A stretch of DNA of 48,871 bases from Candidatus Harrysmithiimonas galli (GCA_904373265.1 CAJFEE010000020.1:1-48871); one strand, 5' to 3'; positions 20,026 to 29,113 are shown, numbered from the stretch's first letter. The notes: generated from the letters alone by a model not told the origin. Translations and numbers: made by a program.

Positions 20026-20538
20026 TCAAAATTGAATGTCGATTTCCGTACAAGTTTCATCATTTCGTTTGAGTAAACAAATCTCAATGGTTTCATCATA
20101 ATATTTTGCTTCAATTCCATTGGTTTTTGGTGCACAAGGAAGTTGGATTTTTACTTGGAACATATGATTTCTTTCTGTCACCAAAAGTTTACTACCCTGC
20201 AAGGAAATTTGGAGATTTTGACAGGCAACTTGTGTTGGGACATCAATTTTCACAATAATGGAATGCTGTAGTTCAAAAACTTCATACGTAATTGGTCCAT
20301 TTTTCCCAAGTGACTTGGACTTGGTTTCTGACGTTTTAAAATTTCCGTACATTTCTTGGGTTTCTAGAGTTTGTGAGATGGCATTTTGTACAAATTCATT
20401 CATTTGGTTCATATCAAAAAACGGATTTCCATTTGGAGCGGACATGGATTTTGGATTTAGCCATCCCATAGGAGAAAAACCGTTTTGAGATGGATTTTGA
20501 AACGGAGAGAGAAAACGGTTTAAAAATTTTCCGATCAT
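20026..20538 (-). CDS. Crystallin-like spore protein, GerT/CotM-like
   Basis: A 170-residue protein with a Pro/Asn/Gln-rich N terminus (LSPFQNPSQNGFSPMGWLNP) and a C-terminal half that resembles a degenerate crystallin beta-sandwich: VFELQHSIIVKIDVPTQ, LQISLQGSKLLV, then an acidic tail. The arrangement recalls GerT/CotM, Hsp20-like coat proteins of Bacillus, though the GLL-x-PK motif of chaperones is absent, so no chaperone activity is assumed. The ATG at 20538 with AGGAAGTG before it is preferred to an in-frame GTG at 20547. It is divergent from the GerP-like gene at 20573, with only 34 bases between starts. Confidence 0.6.
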   Translation of the reverse strand: MIGKFLNRFLSPFQNPSQNGFSPMGWLNPKSMSAPNGNPFFDMNQMNEFVQNAISQTLETQEMYGNFKTSETKSKSLGKNGPITYEVFELQHSIIVKIDVPTQVACQNLQISLQGSKLLVTERNHMFQVKIQLPCAPKTNGIEAKYYDETIEICLLKRNDETCTEIDIQF

Positions 20539-20572
20539 AATATTCACTTCCTAATCCAAAATGAGGTGTATC

Positions 20573-20764
20573 ATGAAAAATATACAAATTCAAGCTTTAA
20601 AAATTGAAATTTTACAACAACAATCTGCAATTTTCTCTGGGAATAACATTCAATATAAAAGTTTTCTTAAAAAGAAAGAAAACAAAGGTTTTGGCAATGT
20701 AACAGGTACTGCAAATCATTTGTTTCACCAATCATGCACAGTAAAAAATTTTGAAAAAAGTTGA
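20573..20764 (+). CDS. Small GerP-like spore protein
   Basis: A 63-residue protein starting at the ATG after ATGAGGTG; the in-frame ATG at 20561 overlaps that ribosome site and is rejected. It carries the motif shared by the small genes here: SAIFSGNN, then KKENKGFGNVTGTANHLF. GerP proteins are small coat proteins that let germinants through the spore coat; their N-terminal half typically reads hydrophobic-strand, SxxhxxG(D/N). Which Bacillus GerP member (PB, PD or PE) it corresponds to cannot be told. First of three plus-strand genes. Confidence 0.6.
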   Translation: MKNIQIQALKIEILQQQSAIFSGNNIQYKSFLKKKENKGFGNVTGTANHLFHQSCTVKNFEKS

Positions 20765-20774
20765 GTGATGAACC

Positions 20775-21137
20775 ATGACAAATTTTTTTTCAAAAAAAGA
20801 GGAAACTGAAGTTTCACAACTTGAAATTAAAAATCTGAAAAAAGAGATTGAAAGATTGCAAAGCAAAACACAGGCCGTTCATTATCATTTCCATATCGAT
20901 CATATTCAAGTTGACCATATTGATTTTGACCGACTATTATTTCAATTGGAAAGCATGCATACGGAGCATTTAAATGGTACTTTAAATTTCGGCAATAATT
21001 TTTGTGATGCAAAGTCAAAGCCACTTCATGCCTCTTTAAAACAGAATCATTTGTCATCTGATAGCGATAAAAAACAGACTGCACCAAAATCTGAAATTCA
21101 TTTTCGCTTGCGAAGCCGAGGTGAAACGAAAAAATGA
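20775..21137 (+). CDS. GerPC-like coiled-coil spore protein
   Basis: A 120-residue protein with an N-terminal coiled coil (about residues 15-35: LEIKNLKKEIERLQSKTQ), then a His/Asp-rich YHFHIDHIQVDHIDFDRL stretch and the block MHTEHLNGTLNFGNNF. GerPC of Bacillus has the same plan: coiled coil, then a strand reading IEYKFDQLKVERLEGTLNIG. The match of LNGTLNFG to that block is the main evidence. GerPC is required with the other GerP proteins for germinant passage through the coat. It follows the small gene at 20573 and overlaps the next by four bases. Confidence 0.72.
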   Translation: MTNFFSKKEETEVSQLEIKNLKKEIERLQSKTQAVHYHFHIDHIQVDHIDFDRLLFQLESMHTEHLNGTLNFGNNFCDAKSKPLHASLKQNHLSSDSDKKQTAPKSEIHFRLRSRGETKK

Positions 21138-21412
21138 GTCTATTAAAACCGACTTTTTATATTCATTCTATTTCTATCGGAATTGTTGAAGATGCTTCCT
21201 GCTTAAATTTTGGCAACAATTTTCCGATGGAGTTCCAAAGTGAAAAAAAGCAAAATCAGGGTTTTGGCAATGTGACCGGGAACGAAAATGCATTGTCAGA
21301 CTTAAAGACGCTGCTCAATGATCGCGGTGATTTTCGCATGTCTGGAGGACAACCAGAAGAAATTCCAGATTGGCTCCAAAGTTTAATTGAGGAAAAGATC
21401 CAAAAAAATTAA
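21134..21412 (+). CDS. GerP-like spore protein
   Basis: A 92-residue protein coupled to the GerPC-like gene by ATGA. Its first half (FYIHSISIGIVEDASCLNFGNNFPMEF, then KKQNQGFGNVTGNENAL) has the same motif as the other small genes here; the C-terminal 35 residues are an acidic tail ending EEKIQKN. The N-terminal strand HSISIGIVEDAS resembles GerPE (VHSLGFASVFQIGD). Its stop lies two bases from the stop of the convergent gene at 21415, so the two transcripts must overlap. Confidence 0.6.
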   Translation: MSLLKPTFYIHSISIGIVEDASCLNFGNNFPMEFQSEKKQNQGFGNVTGNENALSDLKTLLNDRGDFRMSGGQPEEIPDWLQSLIEEKIQKN

Positions 21413-21414
21413 GC

Positions 21415-21633
21415 TTATGAGGACTCGGATGAGGGGGCTGAAAAATCAATTCCATCATTGTCATATATTGTATGCTGATTTTTGAGGAAAACATTTCCTT
21501 TTCCGGCTAAATATCCAAACCCCATATTTGTTTTTGTGTTTGTATACCATTGTCCGGCTTGATTGTTTCCAATAAATACACCAGTATTGCCAATCATTTG
21601 TGTAATATGAATATTTGCCCACTCCATGTTCAT
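21415..21633 (-). CDS. GerPA/GerPF-like spore protein
   Basis: A 72-residue protein; the start at 21633 follows GAGGCG and the family-like N terminus MEWANIHITQMIGNTGVF. It shows IGNNQAGQW, KTNMGFGYLAGKGN and NQHTIYDNDGIDF, the last matching the N-x-x-x-DxDxxD end of GerPA/GerPF. Third gene of the minus-strand triplet, 13 bases after its neighbour's stop, and tail to tail with the plus-strand triplet. Confidence 0.68.
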   Translation of the reverse strand: MNMEWANIHITQMIGNTGVFIGNNQAGQWYTNTKTNMGFGYLAGKGNVFLKNQHTIYDNDGIDFSAPSSESS

Positions 21634-21646
21634 AAAAGGTAACGCC

Positions 21647-21892
21647 TCACATTTGAATATTTGGCTGTGGATTATTATATAATGTATTGTTGTAGTTTTG
21701 ATCAATGATGTCCTGATCATATATGGTATTTAAATTTTTGATCAAGTAATTGACACCTGATGTGATTCCAATGCCAAAATTATATTTTCCTTGCCAATCC
21801 CAGTCTTGCAAATTATTTTCACCATTGGAAACTGCGCAGTTTGCCTCCATTTGGTTGATTTGAATTTGTTGAAAGGAAATGCAAATCTGCAT
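21647..21892 (-). CDS. GerPA/GerPF-like spore protein
   Basis: An 81-residue protein with start at 21892 after AAGGAGG. It is a clear paralogue of the next gene at 21918: same length, ISFQQIQINQM strand, VSNGENNLQDWDWQGKYNFG, NLNTIYDQDIID and the same NPQPNI ending. The D-x-D-x-x-D near the C terminus is shared with GerPA and GerPF of Bacillus, where the two proteins are also paralogues. The canonical SPKS-x-K segment of Bacillus GerPA is not present. Confidence 0.7.
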   Translation of the reverse strand: MQICISFQQIQINQMEANCAVSNGENNLQDWDWQGKYNFGIGITSGVNYLIKNLNTIYDQDIIDQNYNNTLYNNPQPNIQM

Positions 21893-21917
21893 TTGTTTAA
21901 CCTCCTTATATGAAAGT

Positions 21918-22163
21918 TTAAAACTGAATATTTGGCTGAGGATTGAATACTTCCGGATCTGCAACGGGAAAATCAATGGCATCTGCATCAATATTAAAAT
22001 TTGCATTTCCAATAATATTGTTGATACCGACGGTCATTCCGAGTCCATAATTAAATTTTGCCTGAAATGTCCAATCTGGCTGATTGTTTTGCCCATTGTT
22101 GATGCTGGAATTTTTAGCTAAACTATTTGTATTAATTTGATTAAAAATAACAGATACAGGCAT
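21918..22163 (-). CDS. GerPA/GerPF-like spore protein
   Basis: An 81-residue protein with GGAGGTG before the ATG. MPVSVIFNQINTNSL at the start resembles the MPxxVxxhxIxxh start of GerPA/GerPF; it continues NNGQNNQPDWTFQAKFNYG, then NANFNIDADAIDF and the ending NPQPNIQF shared with its neighbour. First gene of the minus-strand triplet. GerP proteins are made late in the mother cell under sigma-K in Bacillus; no promoter of that type was identified here. Confidence 0.72.
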   Translation of the reverse strand: MPVSVIFNQINTNSLAKNSSINNGQNNQPDWTFQAKFNYGLGMTVGINNIIGNANFNIDADAIDFPVADPEVFNPQPNIQF

Positions 22164-22407
22164 TGGACACCTCCGGTTTTGCTTTTTATCATTTTATGAA
22201 TGGGTTATATTATTGTATGGATAAAATAAAAATGTGTGTCTGCCTCATACCAGTAAGCTATAACGGAGAAAATTTTTTATTCTATTAAAATGAGTCTTAA
22301 GACCTAATGAACAATTGTAATATGAAAGCTTTTTTGTTATGATAGTTGCAGGCTATGTTTTAGATGGGTTTGAAATTTATACTATAGAATGAATGGAGTG
22401 CAGTTGC

Positions 22408-23730
22408 TTGAAAAATTTAAAAATCGCAAAAAAGATTTCATTGGTGATTGTCATTTTGGTGATTATGTATATAGGAATTTTGGTTGTTGTAAATCAAGAG
22501 TTTGCAAGAATAAAAACCACTATATCTTCCCAAACGATTACAGAATCTGCTAATCTACTGAAACAAATTGACAGTGTCCAAGTTTTTTCTATTACGGTTG
22601 GGCTTGTTTCTATCTTGGTTGCCATTGTTTTAAATTATTTTGTAATTCGTTCGATTTTAAAACCAGTTCGTCAATTATTACAGGATACGAAAAGATTTGC
22701 AGATGGTGATTTCAGCAAAAAAGTTCATTTGGATACAAAAGATGAATTGAATGATTTAGGAAAACAAGTTTGCTTAATGCGACTGCATATGGTTGAAGTG
22801 CTTAGTGAAATCCAAAAAATCGTTGCAGATATCGAAAATAAAATAGCAGCATTGGAAGATTCTTCAGATCAAACAACAACGGCTACTGAAACCATTGCAC
22901 AACTTGTAGATTCTTTCTCCAAAGATTCAATGGATACATCGGTGAAATCACAGGAAATTGCTCATTATTTGAATGAAACGGTTAGCAAATTACAGCAAGG
23001 TGTATCTGCTGTAAAAAATACATTAACGATTTCCGATGAATCATTGATGTATGCACAAAATGGTCGAAATGAAATTGACCAAGTGATTCAAAATTTAAAT
23101 GATTTAAAATATGGAATTTTAGGAAATGTGATGAATTCTACCGTTGAATTGCAAAAAAATGTAAAAACGGTTGGTGATGTAATTTCTTTAATTAAAGATA
23201 TGGCAGATCAAACCAATTTACTCGCTTTAAATGCATCCATTGAAGCTGCACGTGCAGGGGAGCATGGAAAAGGTTTTGCAGTTGTTGCAACTGAAGTGCG
23301 GAAACTATCTGAAGAGACAAACAATGCAGTTGTGAAGATTGTTGAATTTATGGGTGAAATTGAAAATAAAACGGATGATGTATCTCATTTAATCGAACAT
23401 AGTATGGCAGCTTTTGAAACAAATTTAACGAAAATGGAACAGAGCAGCAGCGTCTTTGTGGAAATTACTGAAAAGGCTAGATTAACGAAAGATCGCGTCA
23501 GTGAAGTGGATACTGTTTTTCAAGACATTCAAAATTCATCTGAGAATATTAATTTGTCTGTAAAGGCCATTGTAAAAGATATTGAGAATTCTGCTGGATC
23601 TGCTGAAGAACTTTCTGCGACTACAGAAGAAACATTCGCAACAATGGAAACGGTCAATTCTTCAACCAAAGACATCAAAAATTCTATTGATAATTTGTAC
23701 AAGAAAATTAATCAGTTTAAGTTGAAATAA
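22408..23730 (+). CDS. Methyl-accepting chemotaxis protein without a sensory domain
   Basis: A 440-residue chemoreceptor. Two membrane segments (about 11-28 and 53-75) enclose an outside loop of only some 25-30 residues, too small for a ligand domain. A HAMP linker follows ([11 protein letters not shown]...DGDFSKKV...DELNDLG), then a long coiled coil with the receptor tip [22 protein letters not shown] and [13 protein letters not shown], which contacts CheA/CheW. The TTG at 22408, nine bases after GGAG, is preferred to the ATG at 22393 that overlaps that site. No other chemotaxis gene is in the window. A perfect terminator follows. Confidence 0.9.
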   Translation: MKNLKIAKKISLVIVILVIMYIGILVVVNQEFARIKTTISSQTITESANLLKQIDSVQVFSITVGLVSILVAIVLNYFVIRSILKPVRQLLQDTKRFADGDFSKKVHLDTKDELNDLGKQVCLMRLHMVEVLSEIQKIVADIENKIAALEDSSDQTTTATETIAQLVDSFSKDSMDTSVKSQEIAHYLNETVSKLQQGVSAVKNTLTISDESLMYAQNGRNEIDQVIQNLNDLKYGILGNVMNSTVELQKNVKTVGDVISLIKDMADQTNLLALNASIEAARAGEHGKGFAVVATEVRKLSEETNNAVVKIVEFMGEIENKTDDVSHLIEHSMAAFETNLTKMEQSSSVFVEITEKARLTKDRVSEVDTVFQDIQNSSENINLSVKAIVKDIENSAGSAEELSATTEETFATMETVNSSTKDIKNSIDNLYKKINQFKLK

Positions 23731-23769
23731 TCAAAAAGTCGAGGAAAGAAAAATTCCTCGACTTTTTGA
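23731..23769 (+). terminator. Terminator after the chemoreceptor gene
   Basis: TCAAAAAGTCGAGGAA 23731-23746 and TTCCTCGACTTTTTGA 23754-23769 form a perfect 16-bp inverted repeat with T-rich and A-rich flanks, usable in both directions. Confidence 0.92.
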
Positions 23770-23798
23770 TTGACAAAACAAAAAAACTGAAATACAAT
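23770..23798 (+). promoter_or_regulatory. Sigma-A promoter of cysK
   Basis: TTGACA 23770-23775 and TACAAT 23793-23798 with exactly 17 bases between. The -35 box begins at the first base after the upstream terminator stem. No T-box or S-box leader fits in the 45 bases to the start codon. Confidence 0.8.
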
Positions 23799-23843
23799 TT
23801 TCTTATTAATCATATAGGAATTATAAAAAATTGGAGGAGAAAC

Positions 23844-24779
23844 ATGACAAAAATTTACCAAAATGTAACCGAACTGATTGGAAAAACACCTTTATTGGCA
23901 TTGAGAAATTATGCGAAACATCATCAACTTGAAGCAACTTTATTGGCAAAATTAGAATATTTTAATCCTGCAGGCAGTGTAAAGGATCGTATTGCCAACC
24001 ATATGATCAAAACGGCTGAGGAAAAAGGACTATTGAAAAAGGATTCTGTGATTATTGAACCAACCAGTGGTAATACTGGGATTGGATTGGCTTCTGTCGC
24101 TGCTGCCAAAGGCTATCAATTAATTTTGACAATGCCAGAAACAATGAGCGTAGAGCGTAGAAATTTGTTGAAAGCTTATGGAGCGAAGGTTGTTTTAACA
24201 GAAGGTTCAAAAGGAATGAAAGGAGCCATTGCCAAGGCGGAAGAGCTTGCAAAAGAAACTCCTAATGCGTTTACACCAGGGCAATTTTCCAATTTGGCGA
24301 ATCCTGAAATTCATTATCAAACAACAGGTCCGGAAATTTGGTTAGATACGGATGGAACTGTGGATATTTTTGTAGCTGGGATTGGAACTGGCGGAACCAT
24401 TAGTGGCGTTGGTAAATATTTGAAAGAAAAAAATCCAAATATAAAAATATATGGGATCGAACCATCTGATTCGCCTGTTTTAACTCAAGGAAAAGCGGGA
24501 CCGCATAAAATTCAAGGCATCGGGGCAGGTTTTATACCAGATACCTTAAATTCTGAAATTTATCATGAAATTATTCCAGTATCTAATGAAAATGCATTTC
24601 AGACAGCGCGTGAAATTTCAAAATTAGAAGGGGTATTGGTTGGTATTTCATCTGGGGCTGCGCTTTTTGCGGCAAAAACTTTGGCACAAAAGCCAGAAAA
24701 CAAAGAAAAGACGATTGTAGTTATTTTGCCAGACACAGGAGAACGTTATCTTTCTACTGAATTATTTAAAGAAGAATAA
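23844..24779 (+). CDS. cysK: Cysteine synthase (O-acetylserine sulfhydrylase)
   Basis: PLP enzyme making cysteine from O-acetylserine and sulfide. The 311-residue protein has the PLP lysine at 47 in NPAGSVKDR, the substrate loop TSGNTG at 74-79, the phosphate-binding [10 protein letters not shown] and GISSGAA near the C terminus. The start at 23844 follows GGAGGAG; an in-frame ATG at 23766 lies in the terminator and is rejected. Monocistronic, with its own promoter and terminator. Confidence 0.95.
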   Translation: MTKIYQNVTELIGKTPLLALRNYAKHHQLEATLLAKLEYFNPAGSVKDRIANHMIKTAEEKGLLKKDSVIIEPTSGNTGIGLASVAAAKGYQLILTMPETMSVERRNLLKAYGAKVVLTEGSKGMKGAIAKAEELAKETPNAFTPGQFSNLANPEIHYQTTGPEIWLDTDGTVDIFVAGIGTGGTISGVGKYLKEKNPNIKIYGIEPSDSPVLTQGKAGPHKIQGIGAGFIPDTLNSEIYHEIIPVSNENAFQTAREISKLEGVLVGISSGAALFAAKTLAQKPENKEKTIVVILPDTGERYLSTELFKEE

Positions 24780-24800
24780 AATACGGACTTAAAGATGAGA

Positions 24801-24839
24801 AAATGCAAATGAATGAGAAGTCATTGATTTGCATTTTTT
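24801..24839 (+). terminator. Terminator of cysK
   Basis: AAATGCAAAT 24801-24810 pairs with ATTTGCATTT 24827-24836, extended inside by ATGA/TCAT, followed by a T run. Confidence 0.85.
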
Positions 24840-25200
24840 ATATGGTTTAAAAAGAAAAGGACAAAAAGGACTTCTTTGCATTTGGTTTATTTTTCTTAAG
24901 GGAACTACAGTTTTATCGCAAAATATGGATCCTACATTGGATTTTTTCAGCCACAAGTATTTTATTTATGCACATGATTCAGAAATCAGAAAACTGCGTT
25001 TCAATTAGCATTTTTTCAGCCAAAAATTCCTTAATTATTCTGAAAATTTCAGTAAATAAACTAAGAAAAGAGTGGTAGAAAATAAAATGATTGGGTTGAC
25101 TGATCCTGAAGTATGGAATCTTTTTATTTTGGAAAAATAATAGATGATGAGATGTACCCCCATAGATAAAAGGCTAGAAGTTTAGAAATCTATCTTATAT
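24840..25200. other. Gene-free gap between cysK and lexA
   Basis: No open frame with a ribosome site. A short direct repeat TTTTTTCAGCCA occurs twice (about 24940 and 25012). Otherwise nothing recognised. Confidence 0.5.
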
Positions 25201-25821
25201 TTAGGATATGTTACGGAAAACGCCGATCACTTTCCCGATAATTTCTATCTGTTTTAATAAAATGGGTTCCAAGGCATCGTTTTCTGGTTGAAGACGAAAA
25301 TAATCATCTTCTTTATAAAAGCGTTTAACCGTTACTTCATTTTCTTCGGTCATTGCAACGACAATATCACCATTGACTGCTGTTGTCTGTTGTTTGACAA
25401 TAATCAAATCCCCGTCAAAAATTCCAGCATTTATCATGCTGTCACCAACGACATGAAGCATAAAAATTTGTCCATCCAAATGTGCGTATTCCGTTGGAAG
25501 CGGAAAATAGGATTCAATGTCTTCAATAGCTGTAATGGGTTGCCCGGCTGTTACTTTTCCCAAAATTGGAATAAATATTGTGTTTTTCATTTGCTGTGTT
25601 GGCGCATCTTCTTGTAACAGCTCAATGGCACGTGGTTTTGTCGGATCTCGACGGATAAACCCTTTTTTTTCCAATCGATCTAAGTGACCGTGAACGGTGG
25701 AACTGGACGCCAAGCCAATTGCTTCTCCGATTTCACGAACTGAAGGTGGATATCCGTTTTGATAAATGAAATGCTCTAAAAATAAATAAATTTCTTTTTG
25801 TCTTTTTGTCAGTTTTTCCAT
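25201..25821 (-). CDS. lexA: SOS repressor LexA
   Basis: LexA represses SOS genes and cleaves itself when RecA filaments form. The 206-residue product, starting at 25821 after GGTGGGG, has an N-terminal winged-helix DNA-binding domain ([23 protein letters not shown]), the cleavage site Ala92-Gly93 in KVTAGQP, the nucleophile Ser128 in GDSM and the general base Lys166 in TVKRF. These sit one residue from those of B. subtilis LexA. A longer frame to 25845 is rejected. An SOS box overlaps its promoter, so it should be autoregulated. Confidence 0.96.
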   Translation of the reverse strand: MEKLTKRQKEIYLFLEHFIYQNGYPPSVREIGEAIGLASSSTVHGHLDRLEKKGFIRRDPTKPRAIELLQEDAPTQQMKNTIFIPILGKVTAGQPITAIEDIESYFPLPTEYAHLDGQIFMLHVVGDSMINAGIFDGDLIIVKQQTTAVNGDIVVAMTEENEVTVKRFYKEDDYFRLQPENDALEPILLKQIEIIGKVIGVFRNIS

Positions 25822-25852
25822 TTTTCCCCACCCATTCTTATGCATATAGGAA

Positions 25853-25893
25853 ATTATATCATAATTACATATAAAATAACAAACGTAAGTTCG
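25853..25893 (-). promoter_or_regulatory. lexA promoter with overlapping SOS box
   Basis: On the minus strand, CGAACTTACGTTTG (25893-25880) matches the Bacillus SOS box CGAACRNRYGTTYG at 13 of 14 positions. TTGTTA (25882-25877) and TATAAT (25858-25853), 18 bases apart, form the promoter, so the box covers the -35. Confidence 0.85.
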
Positions 25894-26003
25894 TGATCTG
25901 GTGCTGAATTAAGTTATATGTCAAGAAATATAAAAACAAGGATAAAGAAAAAGCAGTATGTATAAAGATTTGCGAAGTATAGATCAAAAGATAAGGGATT
26001 CAG

Positions 26004-26126
26004 ATGAGCAAAAAGGATTTGATTCAAAGAAAAAATGAACGACGATATAAAATTTTACATAAAGTTTTCCATTTTTTGGTCTTTTTATATTTAAAATGGG
26101 ATTATTTAAATACTCGTATTCATTGA
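26004..26126 (+). CDS. Possible small protein in the yneA position
   Basis: A 40-residue frame starting MSKKDLIQRKNERRYK with AAGGGA five bases before the ATG, then a short hydrophobic stretch HFLVFLYLKW. In B. subtilis the SOS-induced division inhibitor gene yneA lies between lexA and ynzC, but YneA is about 105 residues with a LysM domain, which is absent here. This may be a chance frame or a relic. Confidence 0.25.
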   Translation: MSKKDLIQRKNERRYKILHKVFHFLVFLYLKWDYLNTRIH

Positions 26127-26255
26127 TGCATATCAGGATGCTTGTTTTGTCTCAGTCTTATAAAGTTTATCTTTCAAAAAATCCTATGTGATTTTTTCTT
26201 AAATTGCCTAAAAATGTTGTATAATAAAACATGCATGAGAAAGGTGGGTGACAAA

Positions 26256-26480
26256 ATGCCAAAAGATGAGCTGATAACTAGAATTAATGAACTGGCAAAA
26301 AAAGCCAAAACTGTCGGATTAACTGCAAGTGAAACAGTCGAGCAAAAAAAGCTTCGAGCGCTTTATTTGAAAAAATTTCGAACAAATTTTCTTACAACTT
26401 TAAAATCCATGAAGGTCATTGATCCGGATGGCAATGATGTAACCCCTCAGAAATTAAAAAATCTACAAAAGAAAAAATAA
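26256..26480 (+). CDS. DUF896 family protein, YnzC-like
   Basis: A 74-residue basic protein with the two-helix DUF896 pattern: [21 protein letters not shown], then [27 protein letters not shown]. The function of the family is not established; B. subtilis YnzC is its structural model and its gene lies in the yneA SOS operon before tkt, as here. The start at 26256 follows AAGGTGGGTGAC; the frame extends upstream to 26142 but without a ribosome site. It ends 34 bases before transketolase. Confidence 0.88.
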   Translation: MPKDELITRINELAKKAKTVGLTASETVEQKKLRALYLKKFRTNFLTTLKSMKVIDPDGNDVTPQKLKNLQKKK

Positions 26481-26514
26481 AAGGAAAATTAATATAAAGG
26501 AGAGAATGGATTTT

Positions 26515-28506
26515 ATGTCAAATCAAATTTCACAAATTGCAATTGATACAATTCGTACATTATCGATTGATGCGATTAATCAAGCCAATTCTGGACATCC
26601 AGGAATGCCGATGGGTGCTGCACCAATGGGTTATGCATTATTTGCCCATGCAATGAACCATAACCCCAAAAATCCAACCTGGTTAAATCGTGATCGTTTT
26701 ATTCTATCTGCTGGGCATGGCTCGATGTTATTATACAGCTTGCTGCATTTAAGTGGCTATGGTTTGACAATTGAAGACTTAAAACAATTTCGTCAGGAGA
26801 ACAGTTTAACACCAGGGCATCCAGAATATGGTCATACAGTCGGGGTAGAAGCAACAACAGGTCCGCTTGGACAAGGGATTTCCATGGCTGTTGGGATGGC
26901 GATGGCAGAACGTCATTTGGCTGCAACCTATAATCAAGATCAGTTTCCGATTATAGATCATTATACGTTTGCAATTGTTGGTGATGGAGATTTGATGGAA
27001 GGAGTTTCTTCTGAAGCCTCGTCATTAGCTGGACATTTAAAATTGGGCAGGCTTGTTGTGCTTTATGATTCCAATTCAATTTCTTTGGACGGCGATTTAT
27101 CTCAATCGATGACCGAAATTGTTTCCAAACGTTACGAAGCATATGGTTGGCAATATATTCGTATAGAGGATGGAAATGATTTATCAGCTATTTTACAGGC
27201 AATTGAAGAGGCAAAGGCTGATTTAGATCATCCAACTTTAATCGAAGTTCGTACCGTTATTGGTTATGGCTCTCCAAATATGGCGGGTACATCTGCTGTA
27301 CATGGCGCACCACTTGGTACAGAGGAAACAGTTCTAACAAAAGAAGCTTATCAATGGTCACATGAACCTTTTTTTGTGCCAGAGGAGGTTTATGCAGATT
27401 TTGAAAATAAAGCCATTCAGCGTGGAGCAGAAACTGAAGCGAAGTGGCAAAAAATGTTTGCAGACTATGAAACAATGCATCCCCAAAAGGCAGCCCAGCT
27501 TAAAAATGCTGTATCTGGAAAGTTTACTTTGGATTGGGCAACTGTATTGCCAGTCTATGAAACCGGATCTTTTCATGCGACACGAAATGTCAGTGGAGAG
27601 GTTATCAATGAATTGGCGAAAGCGTTGCCACAATTTATCGGAGGCAGTGCTGATTTAGCAGGTTCTAATAAAACATTGATAAAAAATGAAAAAGATTTCT
27701 TACCAGATAGTTATGATGGTAGAAATATTTGGTTTGGTGTTCGTGAGTTTGCGATGGGAGCTGCATTAAACGGGATGGCATTGCACGGTGGAATAAAGGT
27801 ATACGGTGGAACCTTCTTTGTATTTTCTGATTACATTCGTCCAGCCATGCGTTTATCGGCACTGATGAAACTGCCAGTAACTTTTGTTTTTACCCATGAT
27901 AGCATTGCAGTTGGGGAAGATGGGCCAACACATGAACCGATTGAGCATTTGGCGGCATTTCGTGCGATGCCAGGGTTAAGTGTTATTCGTCCAGCAGATG
28001 CAAACGAAACTGTTGCAGCATGGCGTCTGGCAGTTGAATCTATTGATACACCGACAGCGTTGGTTTTAACTCGGCAAAACTTACCGACTTTAGCAGGTAC
28101 AACAGATTGCTATGAAAATGTGAAGCGTGGTGCTTACATTGTCAGCAAAGAAGCGAAAAATACCATTGATGCCATTTTGATCGCAACAGGCTCAGAAGTT
28201 AGTTTAGCAGTTCAAGCACAAGCCATTTTACAAAAGGAAGGAATGTCTGTTCGTGTTGTTAGCATGCCATCTTGGGATTTATTTGAAAAGCAATCTGACA
28301 GTTACCGTCAATCTGTTTTACCAAAAGAAGTCACCAAGCGTGTAACTTTAGAAATGGGTGCAACTTTAGGTTGGCATAAATATGCTGGAACCGAAGGCTA
28401 TGTTTTAGGCATTGATCGTTTCGGAGAATCCGCACCAGGCAACTTGCTTGTGAAAAAATATGGTTTTTATGCAGAAAATGTGGTTCGCATTGTCAAAGAA
28501 TTATAA
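26515..28506 (+). CDS. tkt: Transketolase
   Basis: Thiamine-diphosphate enzyme of the non-oxidative pentose phosphate pathway. The 663-residue product has the N-terminal [11 protein letters not shown] and [11 protein letters not shown] blocks, the ThDP/Mg motif [18 protein letters not shown] near residue 150, the pyrimidine domain with [16 protein letters not shown] near 460, and the C-terminal TGSEVSLAV. The ATG at 26515 is preferred to 26506, which lies only three bases after GGAG. Its synteny with lexA and ynzC is that of B. subtilis. Confidence 0.96.
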   Translation: MSNQISQIAIDTIRTLSIDAINQANSGHPGMPMGAAPMGYALFAHAMNHNPKNPTWLNRDRFILSAGHGSMLLYSLLHLSGYGLTIEDLKQFRQENSLTPGHPEYGHTVGVEATTGPLGQGISMAVGMAMAERHLAATYNQDQFPIIDHYTFAIVGDGDLMEGVSSEASSLAGHLKLGRLVVLYDSNSISLDGDLSQSMTEIVSKRYEAYGWQYIRIEDGNDLSAILQAIEEAKADLDHPTLIEVRTVIGYGSPNMAGTSAVHGAPLGTEETVLTKEAYQWSHEPFFVPEEVYADFENKAIQRGAETEAKWQKMFADYETMHPQKAAQLKNAVSGKFTLDWATVLPVYETGSFHATRNVSGEVINELAKALPQFIGGSADLAGSNKTLIKNEKDFLPDSYDGRNIWFGVREFAMGAALNGMALHGGIKVYGGTFFVFSDYIRPAMRLSALMKLPVTFVFTHDSIAVGEDGPTHEPIEHLAAFRAMPGLSVIRPADANETVAAWRLAVESIDTPTALVLTRQNLPTLAGTTDCYENVKRGAYIVSKEAKNTIDAILIATGSEVSLAVQAQAILQKEGMSVRVVSMPSWDLFEKQSDSYRQSVLPKEVTKRVTLEMGATLGWHKYAGTEGYVLGIDRFGESAPGNLLVKKYGFYAENVVRIVKEL

Positions 28507-28523
28507 AATGAAAGCTAAAATCT

Positions 28524-28551
28524 CCTGTCTCATCGAAAGAGGCAGGTTTTG
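28524..28551 (+). terminator. Terminator of tkt
   Basis: CCTGTCTC 28524-28531 pairs with GAGGCAGG 28539-28546 (one G-U), flanked by AAAA and TTTTG. Confidence 0.75.
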
Positions 28552-28559
28552 TTATGAAA

Positions 28560-29113
28560 AAAAGAAAATCAGAATCAAACCTTTGTAATGGATTCGATAA
28601 CATGACGAAATAAATTTATGGATATCAAATCAAAAAATTTCATATATCGTATAGATGATTGTATTCATAAAATCTTTTGTATCAGATATAAAATTGGTGT
28701 TACTGTTTTTGATACAAAAGACGAATTTTTGTGAGGAATTTATAAGATATCAACGATTGTTTGCCATAATATGTGATGATTATCGTATAGTCAAGAATTG
28801 GAAAAGGGGCGTTTTGAGCATCTTTCTGAAAGGAAATTTGTCATATGAACGGGTAGCTTTTTAAAATTCTCTTGTCTGTTGTAAAGAGATAAAACTTTGA
28901 TCTTTTGTTTTGTAGCATGCAAATCGAAAATGGATGGTTTTGCATTTACAAAAGAATTCATGTCATTAAAATGACATAGAACGGCTTGTGTCCATTAGTA
29001 ATTGTCTTGAGCATGTATTTGATAGGCAGTTAATCCTCATGATTCCAGAAAAATATTCCTCTAAAAGAAAAAATATCGGAACAAATGATTTCCAAACTTG
29101 CTCCGATCTTTTT
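28560..29113. other. Gene-poor gap after tkt
   Basis: No credible gene; an open frame at 28655-28864 has no ribosome site. An inverted repeat ATGTCATT-AA-AATGACAT at 28960-28977 may be an operator or the relic of one. Confidence 0.45.

Noticed and set aside
21721-22012. Longer N termini for the GerP-like minus-strand genes
   Set aside because: The upstream in-frame methionines overlap the neighbouring genes, while strong ribosome sites and family-like N termini support 21633 and 21892.
28960-28977. ATGTCATT-AA-AATGACAT as an active operator
   Set aside because: It is not next to an intact start codon or promoter; kept only as a note in the gap entry.
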